From positions 27,947,120 through 28,011,119 of the forward strand of contig NC_088778.1 of assembly GCF_954871325.1 (NCBI RefSeq): a stretch of DNA of 64,000 bases, read 5' to 3'. How positions within the stretch are numbered: position 1 is the first letter of the stretch; every line of letters begins with the position of its first letter. This stretch comes from Gordionus sp. m RMFG-2023 (lineage: Eukaryota; Nematomorpha; Gordioida; Chordodea; Parachordodidae). Under the pieces are notes generated by a model. It saw nothing but the letters and a program-made list of their open reading frames with translations. It made no database searches and had not been told where the DNA came from. The position numbers and the translations under genes are program-made. Shown here one piece after another: positions 37,069-54,223 of this stretch.

Positions 37069-38417
37069 GTCGCTATCAGTCCAGCGATTATGGATCGTTC
37101 AAATGCAATCGGTGCCCCCGCGTGCCATGAGATGTCACTAACGAAAGACTCAATGGAAGCATTTTTCTGACGATACTCCGGGTTGATACGTAATTCCGTG
37201 GGTGCCTCCAGTTAAAAGTTACAACAGTTCGCAAACTGTTTCCAGCTCGTCAAGTGCCCTATATGCAGGTCGGTTGAACTAGAACTTGATAACTTTGTTG
37301 CTGCGGATATTTTGGAGCCAATCGATTCCTATACAACTAGAGTACCATGGGTGACCCTGACGATAAATATCAGAAAGAACAATAATGAGATTCAAATTTA
37401 CGCAGATTTCAAGGTTAGTTTGAATCCCCATCTATTTCATCATGTTATTCCAACGTTGGGTGACTTGCTGGTAAATTTAGGGGGAACTCTATTTACAGTG
37501 ATAGATTTAAAGTATCTATAATTGAGCGTGGAGCCAGAGTCCTAAGAATATTTGGTCATCTAAACGCATAAGTGATATTTTTGAAGCCGATTGATGCCTC
37601 GGGCTTTGGTGCGCCAACTATTTTCCAGCGTTTTAAGAAAAATTTCTTGAAAAACTCCCAGATAACAAAAGTTATCTGAACGATGTAATTAAATGGCAAA
37701 AATAACGCCTAAAATCTGGCTAATATAAAAATTAATAAGCGATAGGTTACAGGAATAAGATCTGAAAGCCAAATTTAAAAAAGTCAAATTATTCGGAATT
37801 CAGTTTCATTTTTAGGCGTCGTTATCGACGAGAATGGAATGCATCTAAGCGAGGAAAATGTAAAACAATCCGATCCACCCTTAATCCCAAGAATGTTAAC
37901 AGGTACGTTCATTTCATCATAAACAGTTCGTTCCCAGTCTTCATAGAAAGGCAGCAGTGTTACACCGATTAACTAAGATAAAGGTACCATGATGTTGGAT
38001 AACAGCGGAATAGGAGTTTTTTGACAAAATAAGACACTGTTATCAGCAGAAGAAATGTTACAATTGCTGTTAATTTTGGAGTGTGATGCTTCAGATACGG
38101 ATTGTAGCAGTCTTACTTTCATGTTTCACAAAACCAATAAAAACTCAACGCATTTGCGTCTCGGACGTTGTTGCAGTCGGAAAAACATTCTGCTCCAGTT
38201 GATAAGGAAGAGAGAGCATTATAGTTCTGAATAGAAAAATTCTATAATTTTATTTCCGGTCGAAGATTTATACTTCAGACAGATCATACACCTTTAAACG
38301 GTTGTTTGGGGAAAAGAGGGGTCTTCTCAAGATATCAAACAATCGTCTTAACTCGTTGGACCTGGAAGATGGTGGGGTACGATTCTAGCGTGAAATACAT
38401 ACAGATCGGGTCGTGAG

Positions 38418-41400
38418 CAGGGTTGACATGTCTCCCCCCATCAGTGGGAGACTCCCACAATTTTTTAGTTTACACGCAGACCTCTCTCTCCCGCAAAACT
38501 ACCGCAATTGGAAATCTCCCGTAAAAATCTACCGCAATTTTTTAATTTCTTCCGCAATTTTTTTTTTAGTATTTTACGTTTTTAATATATAAATAATAAT
38601 TTTGAAAGACATTAATTGATTATTTTTATATTTTTTAAATAAATTATATATATCGTAAAACATGTCTAGTTTGTAAGTTTCTTTCTATCCTGCTTTATTT
38701 TTATCCAATAATAATTCTACATCATTTCATTCATATAAATCAGTACAGGGGAGTATATCAAGATCGATTGCAATACAAAAATATTCTCAAGAATAATAAA
38801 TAATACAGATGCAACTACATTTGCGAAAATTGTATATATCTATCATGCATGTAGTTCAACATTCATAGAGCTATATCATCACAATGTGGGTCGAATCTTT
38901 TTCTCATGATATTTAACGACTCCAATATAAGTGCAAACCTTACTTGTGGTAAAACAAAAATGAACAAGGCTATCACAAGTGTTTTAGTATCTGAATACTA
39001 GAGGTCAATTCTAGACGATTTGAAAGATGGGCATCCATATGCAATTCTAACAGATGCATCTAATAAGGGAAATATTAAAACTTTTTCCTCGATCCTTCGC
39101 CATTTTAACAAGAATAAGAACATTTCAATAAACTGTTAAAATTTTTTCCTCGGATAGTGAAAAATCCAACTATGTAGCTAACCACATAATGGTAAATAAA
39201 GCTGATTCAGGGTTATCAATGATTTGCATGTCAGCTTTCTGCGCTGATAATGCCTCTGTAAATTTTGGCAATAACCAAAGTACCGAATTGAGGCATCACA
39301 ATAATGAATTAATACCAATTGATTGTATATGCCATTAACTACATAATTCTTGCAAGAAGGCAATGAATGTACTATCTGTGGATGTCGAAATAATTGTGAT
39401 GAAATGTTTTAACGAATTTAGTTCATCAACTAAAAGAGTTAATAAATTAAAAGAGTTGGTGAAGTGGTCTGACTTGGAATGGTGTGAGTTATTGAGATAT
39501 ATACCTATCAGATGGTTGTCATTAATACCTGCCATCGATAGAATTTTAAAATTAACCCTTAAAAAAATACTTCTTAATTAGTGATTTTAAAAGCTGTCCT
39601 AAAATTTTGAAAAATTTTTGAGTATGAAATGGAAGAAGCATATTTGAGATTCGTTTCACATGTAGGAAATCTATTTCATTCAGTTAATATTTAGTTGCAA
39701 TCAGAATATTCTTTATTAAAAAAGTTTCACAAAATAATGCTACAGCTTTGATCATCTCTTCAGTTAAAAATTGATAATAAATTTTATGGCGCTATTGCTA
39801 AAAATATTATATTAAAATGTTCAAATAATACTCTATTTAATACATTTTTAAATGAAGGAGATATTTTTATTAAGACAATTTTAGAATATTTACAATCAAA
39901 ATTTGATTTTAATAACTATTTACAAATGTATAAATATTATGACCTTGGAACAGAAACCATCAATTGATGGTTTTTATAATTTAATAAATATATTAAAAAT
40001 ACCGAACGACATCGATGTCTTGTTTGAGGAGATTTTAATTCTCTCTAATTTTTATGATTTGCCAAAATACTTAAAGTTGGAAGGTCTAAAAGCAGAGGAG
40101 AAATGGGTATAATTTTTTCGTAATAATGATGAATCCCCATGCCTGGAAAAAATATGCGAGTATGTCTTCTCCTTACCTCATTCTAATGCCTCATCTTAGC
40201 GCATTTTTAGCCTGATGAGGATTGCTAAGAAAAAGGAGAGAAATCTTGTTTTAACAACATTAGAGACTGAACCAATGGTTAAACAAATATATAATATGTC
40301 ATGCCAAGAATTTTATAAATATCTCAATAACGACGATAAACATTTAGTTCCATTATTTAAATCTCAAATAAAATATAATCAAGTTTTAGCAATGGCGCCA
40401 TAAAATTTATTGTCAATTTTTAACTTAAAGATGAACAAATCTGCCACATAATTTTGTAAATCTTTGTTAAGATTCTTCAGATTGCTACTACACATTAACA
40501 TCATGTAGTAGATTTCCTACATGTGTGTGAAATCATTCCTAATACCTCTGCCATTTATTATTGAAAAAATTTTTCAAAATGTTAGGACAGTTTTTATAAT
40601 CTTTATTTAAGAATATTTTTTTTTTATAAAATTTTAAAATTTAATCGATGGCATTGTGCTGACTCAATTCTGTAAATACACTCTGTTTTTACCAAATTCA
40701 CTGAGGCATTATCAGATCAGAAAGCTGACATGCAATTTATTGATAATCTCGAATCTGCTATATTTACCATTATATGGTTAGCTATGTCTTTGGATTTTTC
40801 ACTATTTGAGGGGAGAAAATTTAATAGTTTTATTGAAAGGACCTTTATTTTGTTGAAATAGCGGAGGATCAAGGGAAATATTTTAATATTTCTCTTATTA
40901 GATGCATCTGTTAGAATTGCATATGTATGCCCATCTTTCAAATCTTCAAGAATTGACCTCCTGGGTTTAGGTCCTAAAACATTGATGATAGCCTTGCTCA
41001 TTTTTGTTCTACAAGTATAGTTTTCATTTATATCAGAGTCGTTAAATATTATGGGGAAAAGATTCTACCAATATTGTGATGATAAGTATCTCGTGAATTT
41101 TGTACTACAAGATAAGTGATTACAATTGCCTCAACTGTAGTTACATCTGTATTATTTCTTATTTTTGGAGTACCTTATTATGTATTTAAACGTGATACGG
41201 GATAATTAAGCGCCTATCCCTCTAATGTTATACACACACAAGATAGATGCGGTCGCTTTGCGGGACATTCGCATAAAATATGTTTTTAATTGTAAAATTA
41301 TAATCGTTTTTTTTATAAAATTTTATCTTGTTTACATTTTATATTTAAAAAGATCATTGATTTTTTAAAAATTAATATATTTTAATTAATCAAGATGTTA

Positions 41401-43655
41401 TTTTATTTTGTGTTAATATGACCGATTAATACTAACCTTTAAATTGTTTTTTTTATGTTTATATAAATTGATTTTTATATAAATTGTGTAGATTGATTTT
41501 TTTATGAAAATTGTTATGTAATCCTGATTTTTTAGTTTGATAAAAAAATGTAAAATTTCAAAAATAAATTAAATATAATTAAATTGCAACTTTGATTTAT
41601 TCCAAATTAAATATAATAATCTCGTAACATTCAAATATTTTTAGAAAACTTTATGGTGGCAGTTCCGCTACATATTCGAGGAAATCGTAAATAAATAAAC
41701 AAATATTAAACAGATTCCCAATAATAATGTTAATATAAATATTGAATTCCAATATACTCAGACAATGGCAATTTTTTTTTGAGTAGATTAGAAGACATCT
41801 TCAAGGACACTCAGATCTCGGACATTGAAAAAGCAGGTTCCTTTGCGAGAAGACTATCAGATGAGGTATATATCAAATTAGACGAACTAAATAAAATTGG
41901 GCTATAATTATTTACAAAATATCCTAAAATCCACAGACAATATGATTTTAGCTACTGTAACATAAACAACTAGATAAAAAAAGTTCTGGAATGTAATATT
42001 TATATCATTCTAAAAACTCGTAAGAAATGATTAATTTGAAAAAGTGAAGAATAATTAAAAAAATTTAATGATAAATCTCTAAATTATGAATAAACTTATA
42101 TGGGACAATAATAATAAAACAAAGTCTATTGACAAGTTAGAACATTATTTAAAATTTCATGATAGTAAGAATACTTTAAGCTTAATAGGTAATTTACCAT
42201 ATGAATTATATTTAGTCATGAAAGCAGTGTTTCCAAGAGAGTTAAATTCAAGTTATGATGAAATATTATATACATCAAAGTGTTTATGTAATTATAAATC
42301 GGCTACAGAAATAAAAGAAAATTGTTTTAATAAAAATTTTAGTAAATATAATAATGAGAATTATTATAAAAATAGAAAATTAGATAAAAAAACACATTAT
42401 TATAAAAGAAATTATCATTATAATTGTAAATCTTTTAGTATCAAAAAATTGAAAAATATTGAAATAAAACCCAATATTCAAAAGGAAAGAGATTCTTATA
42501 AACTAAAAGAAATAAATTATATAATAAAATTTGAAACATTTGTGATTATAGAAAATAAGGAAATAAACGTTAAAGAAAATAAGGAAATAGACTTTAAAGA
42601 AAATAAGGAAATATTCATTAAAGAAAATAATGAAATAAAAAAAACTCTTACTAAATGCGATAAAAAAAAATTGAAACTTATAAATTTGAAGACAATTAAA
42701 AATATCACTAAGAGAAGTCATGTCTTCATTCTAAAATAATACTCAAGGATGTGATGAAGAGATTTTTTTCTAAAAATTTAAAGCTCAAAAAATTATTTTT
42801 TTACTAAATACAATCTTATGAATAATTATTATTTTAAAATACTTTTTAAATTAAAAAATAAAGGCATAAAGTTTAAATTTCTGAAGAGAGAGATGGATGT
42901 ACAGGCGTACATATCATCTTATCATCTTTTATTAAAAAAATATGTACAGACGTACATATCATCTAATCCTCTTTTATTAGAAATATATATATATATATAA
43001 AATAAAAAAACGTTAAAAATATTATCTAACAACCTTGTCGATTTATCATCCTTTTATTATTCTAACATCCAAATTTGATCGATTTTCTAATTATTCATAT
43101 ATTTCGAAATCCTATTTAATGATAATTTTACAATTGGTGATAATAAAAATTTTGTAAAATTGACAATGATAATGACGGAGCTTAACGACAAGCCAGCGTA
43201 CTCAGAACGATATTAACAAACCAACGTGATAGAATCAAGCCAACGACTACAATGACTTATGAACGACTTGAACAATCATATGAACAACCAAAATAAATAT
43301 CATTTTCCAAGATTATGACAGACTGCATGATAAGATTTACATGCAAGAAAAACCTGGAGATTTTTTTTAAAGGGTGGAATGTTAATATGATCGATTAATA
43401 CTAACCTTTAAATTGTTTTTTTTAATGTTTATATAAATTAATTTTTTTTTATATAAATTGTGTAGATTGATTTTTTTATATATTAATATGAAATTTGAAA
43501 AATAGTTACCGACTTTGTATTTATATAAACTAATTATAAAAATTTATAGGCGAAAAGTCAATTTTAGCAATTTTTATATTTCTACCGCAATTTTCATATT
43601 TCTCCCGCATAATACATTTCTCCCGCAATTTGAAAATTTTGACCTGGCAACCCTT
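38418..43655 (+). mobile_element. hAT-A element, copy 2, with inverted internal transposase duplication
   Basis: Begins CAGGGTTGACATGTCTCCCC and ends TTTTGACCTGGCAACCCT(T), flanked by GTCGTGAG (38410-38417 and 43656-43663). The interior holds transposase sequence twice, head to head: a long plus-strand arm (about 38755-40405) and a shorter minus-strand arm (about 41060-40383). The long arm shows the hAT core of the ZMYM1/DUF4371 style: ILDDLKDGH-YAILTDASN, then FCADNASVNFG, then the region up to the RWLSL box (39510-39525), then a C-terminal part. Frames are interrupted by several stops and frameshifts, so it is inactive. The short arm lacks the middle segment with the RWLSL box. A small LTR fossil (41411-43520) is inserted near the right end. 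The element itself is inserted in the gypsy-like fossil. Confidence 0.88.
41411..43520 (+). mobile_element. small LTR fossil inside hAT-A, gag-like remnant only
   Basis: The direct repeats begin TGTTAATATGA(C/T)CGATTAATAC at 41411 and 43380 and match almost perfectly for about 95 bp. The second is preceded by a purine tract (AAAGGGTGGAA). A TGGTGGCAGTTCC stretch near 41653 could be the primer-binding site. Between them lie a gag-like segment (about 41770-41910) and a lysine/asparagine-rich frame (42086-42739), with no pol. Comparison with the intact junction in hAT-A copy 1 shows where it entered. It is broken or non-autonomous. The matching LTR segments suggest it is younger than its host. 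Confidence 0.65.
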
Positions 43656-44089
43656 GTCGTGAGAATATAATAGCCGACGTACAATATATGCTAGGCTACC
43701 CTTGCCCGATATTATGCCTAATCAAGATAACACATTGACGATTATTAATATTAATTTAGAGGATATGTAGGTTTAGGGGACAACCTGCGCAGGAATACGG
43801 AACAGGATTTGATGCTAAAACGAGTAGCAAGACATATTGAATAGGGCTGAATAAAAAGAATAGCCCAAAATATTAAGGGGTTATAATCATATGTAATAAA
43901 GACACAAGACCGCATACTGCGAAAACATGCTATCCTCCAGTTAAGGTATCGTGTGATAGCAAATACTACTGAACGAGTGATGGCGGGCAGCAATCGGACA
44001 GAGTGGGATGAGACACCAAGATAAGGGCAAACCAACAAAACGAATGATTGAAGAGATGTAGGCTTACCTCTCAATTAATAAAGAGGATA

Positions 44090-44408
44090 TGTAATAATGT
44101 AGGAATATATTGTAATGTACTATTTATACATTATGATATTGGTTAATTAGATATAGTTATAATGATTATATATATGTATGTTTAATATGATATTGGGTGA
44201 GGTAAACTACCTACCAATAGCATCAATTATATCTATAATTTCCGCAATTGATTCCATGTGATCAACAACCTTGTAAAAATGTATATTAAAGATTGAATAG
44301 TGCGTTTATAGTTTAGTTAGTATAAGCGGATTAGTTTAGTAATCGCATAATTATACAAAAATTTAATATCTATTATCCATAGAATATAAATTAGATTTTA
44401 CAACACAA
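44090..44408 (+). repeat. possible 3' LTR of the gypsy-like fossil
   Basis: Follows the integrase-like remnant after a purine-rich AATAAAGAGGA segment. It starts TGTAATAATGTAGG and can be ended at TTTTACAACA, giving a TG..CA interval of about 320 bp. No second copy is seen in the window, so this is inference. Confidence 0.35.
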
Positions 44409-49628
<5,220 letters not shown>

Positions 49629-50700
49629 CCCACTATCTCCTCTACAAACGATAATCCACTATTGAAGCAAAACTTTTGTATAATGTCGCGAACATAATTG
49701 TAACAATATTGTCTAGCCAATTTCACGTTTTACAATTTATTTTCCGAACATTTTCATTGGCCTGCTTTCTTTTTAGTGAACTCATCTTTTTTTTTGATAT
49801 TATATGATATATAAAATTTTATTAGGTCCACTTTAATACTATATAATATTCCCTCAATTTTTTATACAAATATTTTTGATATAAGGAACCTCAAAACATC
49901 TTGAAAAATGATTTTTGATAAAAAAAAAATATCAGAACAACGTATTACCTTTGGTTTCGCTGACATGAGACTTAAAATATATCCTATATAATATATAATA
50001 AATATATTAATTTAAACAAAAAAGATTTTAGAATTTTTTATATAAGATAAAAAAAAATTAAATTTTATATAAAATATGTAAATAGACTAAATATTTAAAA
50101 TTATATTTATATAATTGCGTATGGATGTATCTGACAAATAAATTATGATATTAGGAATAGAAATTTAAGCCATATTTCCTTGGAGATTGTATAGTTAATA
50201 GAAAAGAGGGCAACCAGACTGTAGTTAATCTGGATAAGATTTTAATTGGATTCGATTTGTCAAGAATTTTTTCTAATAAAAAGCCTAAGTTCCATTTATG
50301 TTCAAAAGGTTATAGTTTGTTAACCAATTTTATATTTGAGTTTTATTTTTAATTTCTTCATTTAAGATTTGAAAGCTTTTTACGTTATACTTTATAATTA
50401 CAAAATATATCATTTTTTTAAAAAATAAATAATTTGATTTGGATTGTATTTTAAAAATTTTTTCTTTTACATTTTTATGATATCATTTTTTTTCTTTTTT
50501 ATTATAATATTCCTTGGATTTCAGAAATTTATTTTATTCATTGATTTAATTTTTTTTGCACCCCCATTACACTTTTATTTTTTTGGATTTTCAATGATTT
50601 TTTCCTTTAATTTTTTTTATATTTTGAAGAAAAAAAAACAAAAAAAATATTTAATATAATTTTTTCATTTTTTTTAAAGAAAAATATTTTTTTAAATATT
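49629..50700 (+). other. probable ELAV 3' UTR, U-rich
   Basis: Downstream of the stop codon the plus strand is rich in long U runs, densest at 50440-50700 (repeated TTTTTTCTTTTT, TTTTATTTTTTTGG). ELAV-family proteins bind such tracts and several autoregulate through their own 3' UTRs, so this is a candidate binding region. The polyadenylation site is not determined. The open frame at 50444-50659 is a low-complexity by-product. Confidence 0.4.
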
Positions 50701-52851
50701 CATCATAATCCAATTATAGATTTTTATTTCATATTTTTTGTCAAAAAAAATTGTTTGCATCAACCATAATTTGAATTTGAGATTCACTTAAGGTTGTTCT
50801 AACAATATTTTAATATTATATTATAATATATTTAATTTTTTTAAATAATTTTTTTTTTTCAATTTTAAATATTGTTTTTATATTTTTCACCATTATTTTA
50901 TAGTTTTTTTTATCGCAACTGGCAAAGTATCAGTTATGTTGTTGGAAAGGCTTACTCGAGAGTACAATCTTTGGTATGATTCTGGTTATACCTATTTTTG
51001 ATATGGTTATAGATTATATATTAAATTATAAAAACAAAATAAAAAACAATATTGACAACGTAAACAAATTTATATTTTATAGGCGAATTTTGATATGGTT
51101 TGTGATAAAAAAAAATTAGAAAATTAGGTTAAAGGCAATAAAAAAAATTTAAATATCGTGTCTTGTCTATCTTTTTATCGTTAGCGTTCTTTGCAATAAG
51201 AGAAACGCGTTACTGTTAATTAACAAAAAAAATTTGACGCAGATATAATAACCATTAATTTTTGAAATTGCAAATTTTCTTAGAAGAGTATCTAAGAATT
51301 TCATTTGACTAAAATTTCAACATATATATAATTTATTTATTTTTTATTGCATCTCAATAATAACATTTTCATTTGGTCTATTTTTAAAAAATATTGTAGA
51401 TTATTCTTCTTCCAATCAAAAAAAGATAATATTTTTCCGAATCGAGAAATTTAATCTATCAAACTTCCTAATTGACCTTTTCAACTTTGTCATTTTAGAA
51501 ATCCATTATTTCAAAAAGATAAAAGGTTCAGAAGCTGTTCTGTTATTATCGTTGTTTAATATTTATATCTTTCACTGTCAACACTTTTATAAGATTCGTT
51601 ATTATTATCATCATTTGGTCTTATTGGGTTCATTTTATTTTGTTTTAACTTTATATTTTATTTTTAATATTTTTTTAATCGTATTTTTATTTAAAATATT
51701 TTTAACTTAAATATTTAATTTATAAGTTTTGAAACTTAATTTTAACCCTTTTAATTGCTAATTTTTCAATAGTCTTTTTAAAAACTTTCCCTTCTTTTTG
51801 AAATAACTTTCTGAAAATCTTAAGCATTTTGATTTTGATAGATTGACATTTTTAGAATCATATTGAAGAATTTCAAGGTTGATGGATAACATTTTCTTCA
51901 TATCACATTTTATTATTATCCTTATAAAACTAACTATACTAGAATATTTATAATCATTCTTATCTTTTGTCTTAGCTGTAGATTTGATATTGTCTTTATT
52001 TTAATCTATTTTCATTGAATTTTGTTTTTTTTACTCTTGGGTTCATTATCGCTATTGTTATATTATCTTTTTAATCCCTAGTGCGCCCTCTCCTTATGTC
52101 TGAGGCTAATGTCAATTTCACTTTCTCAAACGTTCTCTTCCACAAAGTCTAAAAATTAAGATCTTCAAATAATTTGTCTAGCCATCTAAGTATCCAAAAT
52201 TATGGAAATCAAATTTGTCCCATACACTTAATTATAATTGTTTTTTATGAAAAATATCATTGTTTATGTAATCTAGATAAGACATTTATTTATATATTAT
52301 TTATCTTTATTAACATTGTTTATATTAATTATATTTTTTTTAGATAAATGAAATGTGTTTACATTATTTTCATACATCTTTTGGTAAGATTATGTTAGCC
52401 AAATTACCATTGGTTTTTGGTTATCTTTTTTTTATTCATCTGTCATATTCGATTGAATTTTATTTATTTTAAATAAATTTTTATAGTGAGATATTATAAA
52501 TATATAGAATATATATTTTAAATTTGTTAAATATATATTTTGATTAAAGATTCAAGCATTAAATTTTATGCTCAGTTAATATGTAATAAGAACCACAGCC
52601 CATAAATAAGGAAATAAGTTACCATTGAGAAAGAATAAAATTTATATTTCATAAAGATATGCAATCTAAGTAAAAAAAAACAATTGTAAATTACAATATG
52701 CAAGGCATCTTTATAATCCATAAAGATTTTTCACCCTATACATTTTTATATAGTTTCAAAGATTGATCATTTATTTTTAAATTGCTATGTTTTATATTAA
52801 CTTATCATCACTATAATTAGGTGATGGTGATATTTTACATTAAATAGATAG
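50701..52851. other. AT-rich sequence, nothing assigned
   Basis: May be distal ELAV 3' UTR or intergenic DNA. A short minus-strand frame near 52080-52150 was considered and not accepted. Confidence 0.3.
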
Positions 52852-53034
52852 TCACATCGGATTCATTTCAGATATCATTATCATTAATTTTTCTATTTTT
52901 AATTTTTTGTCATTGTCTAAACCCATACCACATCTAATTCGGTGACCTATGACAGCTTTCAATTGTTCATCTATAAGAGGATCTTTTGAATATTGTATGT
53001 ATGATCTTGACCATTTTAATAAATCATGAATTAA
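52852..53034 (-). CDS. probable terminal exon of an unidentified gene
   Basis: On the minus strand a TATTTTTAG acceptor is followed at 53034 by a 61-codon in-phase frame ending in TGA at 52852-52854. The translation starts LIHDLLKWSRSYIQYSKDPL, passes through IDEQLKAVIGHRIRCGMGL and ends with a Lys-rich helix and MNPM. The composition is strongly protein-like against this AT-rich background. There is no ATG near the start, so upstream exons would be needed, but the sequence upstream on this strand is soon the large transposon nest (53619-61438). It may therefore be a last exon separated from its gene by a long intron, or an orphaned relic. I do not recognise the family. Confidence 0.45.
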   Translation of the reverse strand, partial: LIHDLLKWSRSYIQYSKDPLIDEQLKAVIGHRIRCGMGLDNDKKLKIEKLMIMISEMNPM

Positions 53035-53610
53035 CTAAAAATATTATATAAACACGAAATGCCGAATACATCCCTTAAAAAAACAATTTTGTTTCCCGAA
53101 GCCCGAAAGGTTTCCTATTTAAAGGATTTCACTTTATAAATATTAAAAATATAAATTTATTCGCTTTTGTTTATTATTTTATTTATCATGTAACATAGGT
53201 TATACATGAATAAAAATATCAGAGTTGTACAAAAGATCTTCTTTGAAGATTTTTGAGCAAGATCAATTAAAATTTCAGTGAAGATATACAATAGGAAAGT
53301 AACAATTGTCAATCGTTATTTTTTTTAACTTTTTGGAATTTTTTTAAGACAAATGGGTAAAAATAGATATTATTAACATGTTAAATTAAAATTTCAGTGA
53401 AGATGTACCTCAGGAAAGTGACAATTATCATAATCGTTATTTTTGAACTTTTTTGATTTTTTTTATATATAACATAGAAAACTGACAATTGTCATATGTA
53501 ATATTTTTAAACTTTTTTAAAATTTAAACAAGTAAAGATATTTTGAAAATTATTTATTATTTCAAAATTATGGAAAATATATATTGTTAACCAGGTTTGT
53601 TTTCAGAACG
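53035..53610. other. AT-rich sequence with short tandem similarity
   Basis: Two related segments of about 110 bp (about 53266-53345 and 53385-53460) share AAAATTTCAGTGAAGAT, AGGAAAGT(A/G)ACAATT and ATCGTTATTTTT, a decayed tandem duplication. No gene is seen. Confidence 0.5.
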
Positions 53611-54223
53611 GTCCTACCCAGGGTTGCCAGGTCAAAATTTTCAAATTCGGGAGAAATTTGGTATTTTGCGGGAGAAATATATAAAAAATTTGCTAAAAAA
53701 GCTTAATTATCCGCTTATTATTTTTTATATTTTTTCGAAATAAAATAACATCTTGATTTATTAAAATATATTCATTTATAAAAAAGAATGTAAACAAGAT
53801 AAAATTTTATAAAAAAACAAACGATTATAACTTTACAACGTATCACGTTTAAATATATAATAAGGTAATATTGTACTCATTTCAATGATAATTATTTTAT
53901 TTATTATTGTTCAATTACATTATTATAATCATTGCAGGAGAGTGTATCTTAGAGGTCTGTATTGGTGGGGTCTCCTTGGGTAAAAATTTTTTAAGAACGG
54001 GAAGGCGGGCGGGTTAAAAATTTTTTCTTACGAACTTAAAAAATAAAAAGCCTTTTTCTGGTATAACTTTTTATAAAATAAATCAACTTTTTTCTTCAAT
54101 TAAAAAAACTTTTTCTACAATTAAAAACAAACTTTTTTTTATAAACAAATTAAAATCTCCTTTTATGGTAATGAAGTAAAACTTTTTTCTTAAAATATAT
54201 AATTTTTTAGATATTGAAAATTA

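Larger units (their letters stand above)
35830..44408 (+). mobile_element. Ty3/gypsy-like LTR retroelement fossil, interrupted by later insertions
   Basis: Recognisable parts in order on the plus strand: a gag-like region with a CCHC zinc-knuckle segment near 36383-36425; a reverse-transcriptase segment near 37390-37530; RNase H-like sequence near 38080-38400; an integrase N-terminal-like segment near 43900-44090; and a possible 3' LTR at about 44090-44408. It is broken by many disruptions and is old. Two later DNA transposons sit inside it with exact target duplications: a 213-bp hAT MITE (36856-37068) and hAT-A (38418-43655). No 5' LTR is recognised. Confidence 0.8.

Noticed and set aside
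42086-42739. Independent host gene of 217 codons
   Set aside because: Lies between the two LTR-like repeats at 41411 and 43380 inside hAT-A, and is Lys/Asn/Ile-rich. Treated as interior of a retroelement fossil.
50444-50659. 71-codon Phe/Ile-rich membrane protein
   Set aside because: Translation of a U-rich tract downstream of ELAV. Low-complexity by-product.
52075-52160. Minus-strand exon downstream of the 52852 exon
   Set aside because: A 24-codon frame (TLWKRTFEKVKLTLASDIRR) follows a TTTTAG site. The neighbouring exon already ends in a stop, and the stretch is too short to support alone.
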